Origin: Thermoanaerobaculia bacterium
GTDB lineage: Bacteria > Acidobacteriota > Thermoanaerobaculia > Multivoradales > JAHEKO01
Direction of reading: 5' to 3'
Assembly (NCBI GenBank): GCA_029287645.1
Contig: JARFQS010000094.1
Coordinates: 1 to 5,368, forward strand
DNA: 5,368 nucleotides
This document shows positions 1 to 5,368 of the stretch, piece by piece. A program made the position numbers and the translations under genes. Positions within the stretch are counted from its first letter, which is position 1, and each line of letters starts with the position of its first letter. The notes beneath the pieces are model-generated. The model was not told where the DNA came from, made no database searches, and saw only the letters and a program-made list of their open reading frames with translations.

Positions 1-49
1 CTACACTCTCACGCGTTCGTCGGCAGCGTCAGATGTGTATAAGAGACAG
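1..49 (+). other. Illumina Nextera adapter (library artefact, not genomic)
   Basis: Positions 31-49 are exactly the 19-bp Tn5 mosaic end AGATGTGTATAAGAGACAG, and 17-30 are the Nextera read-1 primer segment TCGTCGGCAGCGTC. Positions 1-6 (CTACAC) match the end of the P5 oligonucleotide, and the 10 bases between them (7-16) have the position and length of an i5 index. The order P5 tail, index, read-1 primer, mosaic end is that of a finished Nextera library molecule, so this is untrimmed adapter at a contig end. Read on the minus strand it gives the peptide CLLYTSDAADE, a recurrent contaminant in protein databases. Genomic sequence starts at about position 50. No gene should be extended into this stretch. 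Confidence 0.98.
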
Positions 50-1371
50 ACCATGGTCAGGGCCTGGGCGATCACGGCGAGGACCTGCACGGCAACCTGC
101 TCTACCAAAGTGTGATGCGCGTTCCGCTGATCGTCACTGGCACCGAAATCTCGGCCGGGAGGATCGACACCCCTGTAAGTACTAGCCGCATCTTCGACAC
201 GATCCTGAGTTGGGGCGGGGCCGCTCCGATGGATGCCGGCCTTTTCAAGGATGTCTCGGAGACCGTGCTGGCCGAAGCGAACAAACCCTACCTGCAATAT
301 GGCTGGCAGCCCCAGGTAATGGCGGTCGAGGGCTCGATCAAGATCATTCGCTCTGGGGATCTGGAGGTCTACGACTTGCTGTCCGATCCCGCCGAGTCGA
401 ACAACTTGCGAGGCCAGGTCGACATCGATCCTGGAGTCCTGGAGGTCCTCCGCACCCATTGGGAGAAGGCCCTCGCCGGGCCCGAGGATTCAGGGGCGGT
501 TTTGGGGCAGGAGGCCAAGGAGCGACTGGCGAGCCTGGGATATGTCGGCTCCGAGGGTCGCCCGATCTTGCGGGACGGCGCACCCAATCCGAGAGACATG
601 GTCGACCTGTTCCACGACCTCGAGGTCGGCTCCGTCCTGTTCATGCGCAATGAATACGAGAAGGCTCTACCGATCTATGAGCGGGTCTTGCAGGCCGATC
701 CCGAGAACCCCGCGGTGTGCCTTCACCTCGCCGTAGCCCATTCCGTGCTCGGCCACGAAGAGAAGGCTCTGGAGTATTTCAATCAGGCGCGGCGGATCAA
801 CCCCGACTCCGTGGATCTGCAGCACTATCTGGCCATGCACCATTTCCGCTTCCAGCAGTGGGACGAGGCCGAGCCTCTCTTCGAGATCGTGCTCGAGGCC
901 ACACCGGACAGGTTGCCGGCTCTGGAGTGTCTGGCTCAGATTCGGGAACGTCAAGGTCGGGTCCAGGAAGCCATCTCGCTTCTGGAGCGCGTTACCACCC
1001 TCAAGAGCGACTCGCGAGACGAGTTGAGCAAACTGGGTGAACTGAGCATGACGGTCGGCGACACCCAGGGAGCGATCGTAGCCTTCGAGCGGGCCCGAGC
1101 TCTCCAGGGGGCCGAGTTCGACCACTTCCTGGAGCTGGGAGTCCTCTACCTGGCGGACCGGCGATTGCCGGAAGCGGCGGCGAGCCTGGACGGGGTCACT
1201 GCGGCCCATCCGGCCTACCCCCTGGCGCTCTTCAAGCGAGCCCAGGTCAGCGTCCTGCTCTCCGAACCCGACAGCGAGCAGCGCATCCAACTCGCCCGCG
1301 ACCACGCCGACGCCATGACCACGCCCTTGATCGCCGCCGAGCGGCTGTTTCAACAACCGCCTTCTCCCTAG
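50..1371 (+). CDS. Sulfatase/alkaline-phosphatase-superfamily protein with C-terminal TPR domain (5'-truncated)
   Basis: The reading frame is open from the adapter junction to TAG at 1369-1371, giving 439 readable residues from the His codon at 52. Residues 1-35 (HGQGLGDHGEDLHG..LLYQS..RVPLIV) are the late catalytic-core signature of sulfatases and related metal-dependent hydrolases, where the Asp-His-Gly motif binds metal. Residues about 100-120 (LEVYDLLSDPAESNNL) are the usual sulfatase C-terminal motif. A linker (ERLASLGYVGS, about 157-167) leads into six contiguous 34-residue TPR units at about 186-389, then a degenerate seventh. The hydrolase's N-terminal catalytic half is missing, including the nucleophile, so sulfatase, phosphatase and phosphotransferase cannot be told apart, and substrate and location are unknown. 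TPRs usually bind proteins or peptides. The GTG at 112 and ATG at 115 lie inside the conserved core and are not the start. The Asp codon at 49-51 takes its first base from the adapter. Confidence 0.88.
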
Positions 1372-1387
1372 TCGAAGGCGACTAGGG
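1366..1387 (+). terminator. Hairpin over the sulfatase stop codon, possible terminator
   Basis: CCCTAGTCG (1366-1374) and CGACTAGGG (1379-1387) form a perfect 9-bp stem with a 4-base AAGG loop, extendable by one G-U pair. The stem includes the TAG stop. Its position at the end of the gene and its compact shape suit transcription termination or 3'-end protection. Only two T residues follow, so it is not a canonical intrinsic terminator. Confidence 0.45.
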
Positions 1388-1475
1388 GTTGAACCGTCCG
1401 TCGTACCTCCCGGCCGATCTTTGAGGTCTTGGGGTTGAGCCAGCCGTCGTACCTTCGTCTGGCCTTTGAGGGCTT
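1385..1475. repeat. Imperfect tandem repeat, two 45-46-bp units
   Basis: Unit A (1385-1430) and unit B (1431-1475) abut directly. Aligned with a single gap, about 34 of 46 positions agree. The shared blocks are GGGGTTGA at the start, CCGTCGTACCT in the middle and CTTTGAGG..CTT at the end. The variable part lies between the last two blocks. The pair directly follows the hairpin at the sulfatase stop. I do not recognise the family, and no third copy is visible in the window. Confidence 0.7.
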
Positions 1476-1506
1476 GAGTCTTGGACAATCAGAGTGGTCG
1501 GGTGGG

Positions 1507-1583
1507 GGGTTCGACGTGGGGCCCCCAGGGGGCTATCCTCCCTTCCGCTGCAAAAACCCCCTGGAGGCCCCCACGCCGAACCC
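1507..1583. repeat. Long imperfect inverted repeat (26-bp arms, 24-nt loop)
   Basis: The left arm 1507-1532 pairs with the right arm 1557-1583. Counting outward from the loop there are 8 pairs, a C/A mismatch (1524/1565), 6 pairs, an unpaired C (1572), 3 pairs, an A/C mismatch (1514/1576) and 7 pairs: 24 Watson-Crick pairs in all, with two possible G-U pairs outside. The loop (1533-1556) is pyrimidine-rich and ends in five A residues. The left arm also contains the smaller palindrome CCCCCAGGGGG (1522-1532). Neither strand has a T-run just after the stem, so a standard intrinsic terminator is unlikely. A REP- or MITE-like element or a structured RNA is possible. Confidence 0.8.
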
Positions 1584-1623
1584 TTGAAATCCATCTCGAG
1601 ACTGCGGGGTCCCCCTCCCATCC

Positions 1624-1645
1624 CGGCCGGCAAGGGCGCCGGCCG
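1624..1645. repeat. Short GC-rich hairpin
   Basis: CGGCCGGC (1624-1631) and GCCGGCCG (1638-1645) form a perfect 8-bp stem closing a 6-nt loop (AAGGGC). No T-run follows on either strand. It may be a weak or factor-dependent terminator, or simply a chance palindrome in GC-rich DNA. Confidence 0.35.
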
Positions 1646-1871
1646 CATCAAGTCCTCACTGCCTCATTACCTCACTGCCTTCAACGGTGCCAGAGGTTCG
1701 TTCGGGTGGTTCGTCAGGGGGTGCCACGTCGAGCGCGGCGCAGGGGCCATCGCAGAAGACAAGAGATCCGGCGCGATGACGTGACAAGGTGGCGGCCTGT
1801 CCATTGCAGTCCGAGTAGCCGACGCCGTCCCCCAGGCTGACCACCCGGACGGACCTCAACAAGACTATAGG

Positions 1872-2792
1872 CTAGGAAACTACTCCCTCGAGCGCCGTCA
1901 GCGTTCCGGAGGTGGTGTCCAACTGCACCTGGGTGCCGTAGGGCAGGGCGGTGTTGCGCTCGCCATGGCCGAAGGTGCCGCCCAGGACGACGGGAACCGC
2001 CAATCTCTCCAAGCGCTCGACAAGGACCTGTCGCGTCGTTGGCTGCTGTTCGTCGACGTCTGCTGCTGCGTCGCAATCGGTGAAGTCGCCGATCACGACG
2101 CCGGCGACCTGCGACCACACTCCGGCCAGCTCGAAGTGGGTCAGCAGCCGATCCACGCGGTACGGGAGCTCTCCCACCTCTTCGAGAAAGAGCACCGCTC
2201 CGTCGAGATCGGGTTCGAAGGGCGTGCCCAGAAGGCGTGAGAGTACCTCCAGATTGCCCCCGACAAGAGGACCGTCTCCAACACCCGGTATCACCGTCTC
2301 GAGCCCGGTCAGAAGCACGCCTGGCTCCGGATCCTCGAGTAGCGTAAACAGAGCCTTCTTGTCCTCCACTGGCAGGTCCGAGAACTGATAGAACATCGGC
2401 CCGTGAATCGCCGCCACTCCGGCCTGGAAACAGCAGACGAGCAGGGCCGTGACATCGGAGAATCCGACGATCGGCTTGGGGTGGGCTCTCAGAGCCTCTC
2501 GATCGATCCACTGCAGGATCCGCAGCAGCCCGTACCCTCCGCGAGCCAGGAAGACGGCCTTGCATTCGGGATCGGCGATCGCGGTGTTGAGGGCGTCGAG
2601 ACGATGCGTGTCGTCACCCGCCAAGAAGCCTGTTCTGGCGAAGAGTCCTGTCGTATCGAACCGCAGATCGTAGCGCCCCTCGAGGGCCTCGAGGCCGACC
2701 ATGAATCGCTCCTCGTCGACAGGTCCCGACGCGGCGACGACCTGAACCCGGTCCCCGGGCTGCAGCCGAGAGGGACGAATCAGTGAGCTCAT
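1872..2792 (-). CDS. ldcA: LD-carboxypeptidase, peptidase family S66
   Basis: This 306-residue protein has the full length typical of S66 LD-carboxypeptidases. These serine enzymes remove the terminal D-Ala from murein tetrapeptides in the cytoplasm during peptidoglycan recycling. The Ser-Glu-His triad is all visible: Ser112 in GFSDVTAL, Glu204 in LFLEEVGELPYRVDRLL, and His276 in GGTFGHGERN. The N-terminal L.PGD.V.VVAASGP (about 10-24) and the ARGGYG segment (83-88) are also family hallmarks. There is no signal peptide, consistent with a cytoplasmic site. The ATG at 2790-2792 is preceded by AGGA (2800-2803) at 7 nt, with a second purine block, GAGGAG, further up (2809-2814). The gene is divergent from a lipoprotein amidase 98 bp away. 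Microcin-immunity (MccF-like) proteins share this fold, but the amidase neighbour favours murein recycling. The gene symbol is by homology. Confidence 0.92.
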   Translation of the reverse strand: MSSLIRPSRLQPGDRVQVVAASGPVDEERFMVGLEALEGRYDLRFDTTGLFARTGFLAGDDTHRLDALNTAIADPECKAVFLARGGYGLLRILQWIDREALRAHPKPIVGFSDVTALLVCCFQAGVAAIHGPMFYQFSDLPVEDKKALFTLLEDPEPGVLLTGLETVIPGVGDGPLVGGNLEVLSRLLGTPFEPDLDGAVLFLEEVGELPYRVDRLLTHFELAGVWSQVAGVVIGDFTDCDAAADVDEQQPTTRQVLVERLERLAVPVVLGGTFGHGERNTALPYGTQVQLDTTSGTLTALEGVVS

Positions 2793-2799
2793 GGCCCGA

Positions 2800-2803
2800 T
2801 CCT
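2800..2803 (-). promoter_or_regulatory. Ribosome binding site of the LD-carboxypeptidase
   Basis: AGGA on the minus strand, 7 nt before the ATG at 2792, supports that start. The stronger-looking GAGGAG at 2809-2814 is 16 nt away, too far for normal initiation. Confidence 0.5.
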
Positions 2804-2848
2804 ATCTGCTCCTCGACGCGAATGGCGGGCAAGCCCAAGGCGATGCAA

Positions 2849-2854
2849 TACAAT
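2849..2854 (+). promoter_or_regulatory. Candidate -10 box for the amidase gene
   Basis: TACAAT differs from the sigma-70 consensus TATAAT at one base and lies in the 98-bp divergent region in otherwise GC-rich DNA. It would place transcription start near 2861, about 30 nt before the ATG at 2891. No convincing -35 box is seen at the right distance, so this is a weak call. If real, it excludes the upstream in-frame starts at 2783, 2822 and 2843. Confidence 0.3.
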
Positions 2855-2890
2855 CGCGCCGCAGCACCTCGCTCTGCGAAATCGAATCTC

Positions 2891-3604
2891 ATGCCCCCGA
2901 AGCTCACCTTCCATGGCCGGTTGCAGCCCTGTCTGGGGCTCCTGTTGGTCGCCTTGCTGACGGGCTGCACCTCGTCGCCCGAGATTCAGGATCGGCCCAT
3001 ACCGTTCTCGGCCAGCCGCCAGGACGCGACCCTCGCCTACATCGACCAGCACTACGGTAGGCAACCGTCGGATATCTCGATCGTGCCGCGCATCATCGTC
3101 CTACATTGGACGGCGATCGCCGATCTCGCCGGCTCCTTCGCTGCCTTCGAGCCCGAACAGCTCCCGAGTTCGCGTCCCGACCTCGCAGGCGCCGGACAGG
3201 TTAATGTCTCCATCCAGTTTCTCGTCGACCGCGATGGGACGACCTACCGTCTCATGCCCGAAACCTGGATGGCGCGACACACGATTGGGCTCAACTACAA
3301 CGCTATCGGAGTCGAGAATGTCGGCGGTGTCGGCAGTGTCGACAACATGACCGATGTCCAGATCGAGGCCAACATTCGACTGGTGCGCTATCTGGCGAAG
3401 AAGTACCCCTCGATCGAGTATCTGATCGGCCACTCCGAGTATCGGGAGTTCGAGGGTCACCCCCTGTGGCTCGAGCTGGACGACGGCTACCGCACCGAGA
3501 AGGTCGATCCGGGCGATCGTTTCATGACCGCCATCCGCAGGGCAGTGGCTCCTCTCGGGCTGAAAGGCCCAGTGGAGATCCGCAGCGAAAGACGGCTCGA
3601 TTGA
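2891..3604 (+). CDS. N-acetylmuramoyl-L-alanine amidase, lipoprotein (Amidase_2, AmiD-like)
   Basis: This 237-residue protein is predicted to cleave the bond between N-acetylmuramic acid and L-Ala in peptidoglycan or its fragments. Residues 1-26 form a lipoprotein signal: a basic N-region, the hydrophobic stretch CLGLLLVALL and the lipobox LTGC with Cys26. The zinc amidase domain (about 65-215) keeps its key residues by comparison with AmpD: His72 (VLHWTA), Glu142 (NYNAIGVEN), His181 (IGHSEY) and Asp206 (EKVDPGDRF), with Lys204 nearby. The lipid anchor resembles E. coli AmiD rather than cytoplasmic AmpD, but the separate C-terminal wall-binding domain known from AmiD is not evident. His181 and Asp206 are 25 residues apart, against about 10 in AmpD. 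The open frame extends back to 2783, but only the start at 2891 places the signal peptide at the N terminus. No clear Shine-Dalgarno sequence precedes it. It ends 22 bp before the convergent oxidoreductase stop. Confidence 0.9.
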   Translation: MPPKLTFHGRLQPCLGLLLVALLTGCTSSPEIQDRPIPFSASRQDATLAYIDQHYGRQPSDISIVPRIIVLHWTAIADLAGSFAAFEPEQLPSSRPDLAGAGQVNVSIQFLVDRDGTTYRLMPETWMARHTIGLNYNAIGVENVGGVGSVDNMTDVQIEANIRLVRYLAKKYPSIEYLIGHSEYREFEGHPLWLELDDGYRTEKVDPGDRFMTAIRRAVAPLGLKGPVEIRSERRLD

Positions 3605-3626
3605 TCCACTGCCCAGAAGGCCAGCT

Positions 3627-4757
3627 TCAGGCCGTGGCCGAGGGCAGCAACCCCACCGCCAGTTTCAAAACTCCCCTCACACCCAGACTCGTCACAGGTT
3701 GTTCACGCACGTGAATCGCCAGGAGGCGGGCGAACAACGCGGGGTTGGCAGCCAGGGTGTCGATCAGGCGGCGGCGCACTGCCGGGCGGCGTTCAACATA
3801 GAGCAGAGCGGCAATGAGTGCGTTGGGTAGGGTGTCGAGCCTCGCCACCTGCCGCTCGTAGGCGACAAGGTCTTCTCCTGCGATGGCTTCGGCCAGAGCT
3901 GCCGCCTGATGGAAGGCCAACGAGAGGCCCTCCCCCGTGATGGCGTCTCGATAGCCAGCAGCATCGCCGACGAGGGCCACTCGTCCCTTTGCCACGCTGG
4001 CGACCCGGCGGTCCAATGGACCTTTACCGCGGGCCGGGCTCGAAGGCTCTGCTCCTTCGAGCCGACTCACCAGCGCCGGATGCCGTTGTAGGAGCTCCGG
4101 GAAGTTGGCCTTCGCGCCGCTCCACAACAGCGCGACACCGACCTCGTCTGACCCCAGCGGTGTCACATAGGCCTCGCAGTGGTCGCCCCAGTAGACCTCG
4201 ACCCGATCGCTCCAGGGCTCGATGAGGAAGTGTCTCCTGACACCGAATCTCGGATGCCCTCGCGACGAACCTTCGAGCCCACTCCAGTGGCGGACCGCCG
4301 AGCTCAATCCATCCGCGCCGACAATCCAGCGCGCCGAGATCTCGCCCCGGGCCGTCACCACCCCGCGAGCGGACAGCCCGAGGGCCCTCTCACCCCAGGC
4401 CAGGACTGCGCCCGCCTCCGCGGCCCTTTCGGACAAGGCTTCATGCAGAATGGTTCGGCGAACGCCCAGAGCGCAGTGACTCGGAAACGCGGCCTCGGCG
4501 ATCCGCTCGCCATCGAGATACCGTATGCCCCGAATCCGGCCATACTGACGCTCGTCGAGCTCCACACCCATGCTCAGGAGGCGCGCGACCCCATCGGGCA
4601 TGATGCCCTCACCGCAGGCCTTGTCGACGGGAGGTGTCGAGGCTTCCACGACGACCACGTCGATACCGCGCTGCCGTAGCTCGAGTGCCGTGGCCAGCCC
4701 GGCTGGACCGCCCCCCACCACCACGACCTCCGTCTCAGCTACTCTGCCACCCACCAC
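3627..4757 (-). CDS. FAD-dependent oxidoreductase (geranylgeranyl-reductase / FixC-like flavoprotein)
   Basis: This 376-residue flavoprotein contains the three FAD-binding landmarks of the group-A monooxygenase/geranylgeranyl reductase fold: the N-terminal dinucleotide motif VVVVGGGPAG (11-20) with Glu38 at the end of the second strand, GADGLSSAVR (147-156), and GRVALVGDAAGYRDAITGEG (258-277). The KACGEGIMPDGV segment (46-57) is typical of the FixC-type branch (COG0644). It probably hydroxylates, reduces or desaturates a lipid-like or aromatic substrate, but the sequence does not show which. No signal peptide or clear membrane helix is seen. Translation starts at GTG, either 4757 or 4754; AGGAGG at 4759-4764 lies 1 or 4 nt away, slightly favouring 4754. 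The start lies inside the 3' end of the upstream ligase gene (20-23 bp overlap), so the two are probably translationally coupled. Confidence 0.85.
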   Translation of the reverse strand: MVGGRVAETEVVVVGGGPAGLATALELRQRGIDVVVVEASTPPVDKACGEGIMPDGVARLLSMGVELDERQYGRIRGIRYLDGERIAEAAFPSHCALGVRRTILHEALSERAAEAGAVLAWGERALGLSARGVVTARGEISARWIVGADGLSSAVRHWSGLEGSSRGHPRFGVRRHFLIEPWSDRVEVYWGDHCEAYVTPLGSDEVGVALLWSGAKANFPELLQRHPALVSRLEGAEPSSPARGKGPLDRRVASVAKGRVALVGDAAGYRDAITGEGLSLAFHQAAALAEAIAGEDLVAYERQVARLDTLPNALIAALLYVERRPAVRRRLIDTLAANPALFARLLAIHVREQPVTSLGVRGVLKLAVGLLPSATA

Positions 4758-5368
4758 GCCTCCTCAGGCGCCAGCGAAAATGCGCCCACCAAGACTGCAA
4801 CCAGGATTTCGCCAACCACGACACCGACACCTCTTCGGGTGGGGCCAGTTCACTCGCCAGGTACTGGCGGAGAGCTTCTGCCCTGCGCACCTTCCCCGAA
4901 GAAGTTCGGGGCAGCGTTCCGGGTTGGAGAACCACGACCCGGTCGACGGCAACCGCTGTCGCCTTCAGGATCTCCTGCTTGCAAGCTCTCTCGATCTCCT
5001 TGTCAGCATCGTGCGGGGCCGACCTGCTGCGCTCCACGAAGAGCCATATCTCCTCGGCCTCGCCGGTGTCGGGCCGATGACTGACGGCAGCCGTACAGCC
5101 CGTCCGCACAGCCGGCAGCACCCAGGGGGCCCTCTCGATCTCAGCTGGATCGTGGTTCTGCCCCCGAACGATCAGCACATCTTTGGCCCGACCCGTGATG
5201 TAGAGCTCGCCGTGCAGACAGAACCCCAGATCACCGGTGTCGAGCCACCCTTCTCGAAGAGCCTCGGCCGTGCTGTCGGGTCGGTTCAGATACTCCTTCA
5301 TCAACGAGGGACCACGAACCCAGACCCCCCCAACGCGGGCCTCTCCCTGCTCTCGACCCGAAGGATCC
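4735..5368 (-). CDS. Fatty acyl-AMP ligase-like adenylating enzyme, C-terminal part
   Basis: The frame is open through the right edge, so the N-terminal majority of the gene is outside the window; 210 complete codons are readable. The adenylate-forming superfamily motifs appear in order (numbered from the first full codon, 5365-5367): VWVRGPSLMKEYL (about 15-27), GWLDTGDLG (40-48, with the ATP-ribose-binding Asp46), GRAKDVLIVRGQN (59-71) and LPRTSSGKVRR (152-162) with the catalytic Lys159. The RGQNHDPAEIE wording is typical of fatty acyl-AMP ligases, which activate fatty acids as acyl-adenylates and usually hand them to an acyl carrier protein. An acyl-CoA ligase cannot be excluded, because the diagnostic insertion lies beyond the edge. 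After the Lys motif, the C terminus carries an unusual tail of about 32 residues rich in Trp and Arg. TGA (4735-4737) lies inside the next gene, the FAD oxidoreductase. Confidence 0.87.
   Translation of the reverse strand, partial: DPSGREQGEARVGGVWVRGPSLMKEYLNRPDSTAEALREGWLDTGDLGFCLHGELYITGRAKDVLIVRGQNHDPAEIERAPWVLPAVRTGCTAAVSHRPDTGEAEEIWLFVERSRSAPHDADKEIERACKQEILKATAVAVDRVVVLQPGTLPRTSSGKVRRAEALRQYLASELAPPEEVSVSWLAKSWLQSWWAHFRWRLRRRGGWQSS
4759..4764 (-). promoter_or_regulatory. Shine-Dalgarno of the FAD oxidoreductase
   Basis: A perfect AGGAGG on the minus strand lies within the ligase coding sequence, just before two consecutive GTG codons (4757 and 4754). The spacing (1 or 4 nt) favours the second GTG and indicates re-initiation or coupling with the ligase gene. 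Confidence 0.6.

Larger units (their letters stand above)
1372..1871. other. 500-bp intergenic region rich in repeats, no convincing gene
   Basis: This gap lies between two convergent genes (sulfatase-TPR on plus, LD-carboxypeptidase on minus). It contains a tandem repeat pair (1385-1475), a long inverted repeat (1507-1583), a small GC hairpin (1624-1645) and two copies of the 11-mer CCTCACTGCCT (1654-1664 and 1670-1680). Short open frames cross it on both strands, but several run through the inverted repeats and none shows a family I recognise. The stretch 1690-1871 shows no clear structure apart from a weak 68-codon minus-strand frame. Confidence 0.7.

Noticed and set aside
1..459. 152-codon minus-strand open frame at the left edge
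   Set aside because: It runs antisense to the sulfatase gene, and its 3'-most reading part is adapter sequence (CLLYTSDAADE).
112..1371. Sulfatase-TPR gene starting at GTG 112
   Set aside because: Conserved sulfatase core residues (HGQGLGDHGE..HG..LY) are in frame upstream to the adapter junction, so 112 is internal and the gene is truncated at its 5' end.
667..1488. 273-codon minus-strand open frame
   Set aside because: It is antisense to the TPR region, where every repeat has its full 34-residue pattern on the plus strand; a typical shadow frame in GC-rich DNA.
1654..1680. Two 11-bp CCTCACTGCCT copies as an attachment site or the start of a CRISPR
   Set aside because: Only two short copies, 16 bp apart, with no integrase, cas gene or further repeats nearby.
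1714..2565. 283-codon minus-strand open frame
   Set aside because: It overlaps the LD-carboxypeptidase on the same strand in another frame, and its Arg/Gly/Ser-rich low-complexity product is typical of a shadow frame.
2783..2890. N-terminal extension of the amidase to 2783
   Set aside because: It would bury the lipoprotein signal peptide 36 residues in and overlap the start of the divergent carboxypeptidase gene.
3609..3647. Possible bidirectional terminator between the amidase and oxidoreductase stops
   Set aside because: Only 6-bp outer arms (CTGCCC/GGGCAG) and short GGCC repeats are present, with a 27-nt interior and no T-run; too weak to call.
5363..5368. GGATCC (BamHI site) exactly at the right end, suggesting a cloning junction
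   Set aside because: The coding frame continues normally through it with the expected ligase motifs, and the left end shows Nextera preparation. A 6-bp match at an end is most likely coincidence.

Overview
This window is a GC-rich bacterial contig, probably metagenomic or from an amplified library. The first 49 bases are not genomic: they match an Illumina Nextera (Tn5) sequencing adapter, so real DNA begins at about position 50. The TPR-tailed sulfatase-superfamily protein with its 'ERLASLGYVGS' linker is of a kind I associate with Acidobacteriota. That assignment is an inference from style and GC content and is only moderately supported; other Gram-negative phyla remain possible. A lipobox-bearing amidase argues for a diderm cell envelope.

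Layout, left to right. (1) Adapter, 1-49. (2) The 3' part of a plus-strand gene for a sulfatase/alkaline-phosphatase-superfamily protein with six contiguous 34-residue TPR repeats (to 1371). (3) A 500-bp gene-free stretch (1372-1871). It holds a hairpin at the sulfatase stop codon, two imperfect tandem copies of a 45-46-bp unit, a long inverted repeat (about 24 paired bases, 24-nt loop) and a small GC hairpin. (4) A divergent pair: an LD-carboxypeptidase of family S66 on the minus strand (1872-2792) and a lipoprotein zinc amidase on the plus strand (2891-3604), sharing a 98-bp upstream region. (5) A minus-strand operon at the right end: a fatty acyl-AMP ligase-like adenylating enzyme (partial, running off the right edge) overlapping an FAD-dependent oxidoreductase (3627-4757). 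The oxidoreductase converges on the amidase with 22 bp between the stops.

How they fit together: the carboxypeptidase and the amidase both trim peptidoglycan fragments, one in the cytoplasm and one probably in the envelope, so the divergent pair reads as a small murein turnover/recycling module. The ligase/oxidoreductase pair looks like the end of a lipid- or polyketide-type pathway whose other genes lie beyond position 5368. The sulfatase-TPR gene appears to be an unrelated neighbour. I found no tRNA, rRNA, CRISPR array or transposase gene, and no strong case for a wholly new system. The least explained element is the repeat-rich intergenic stretch 1372-1871.
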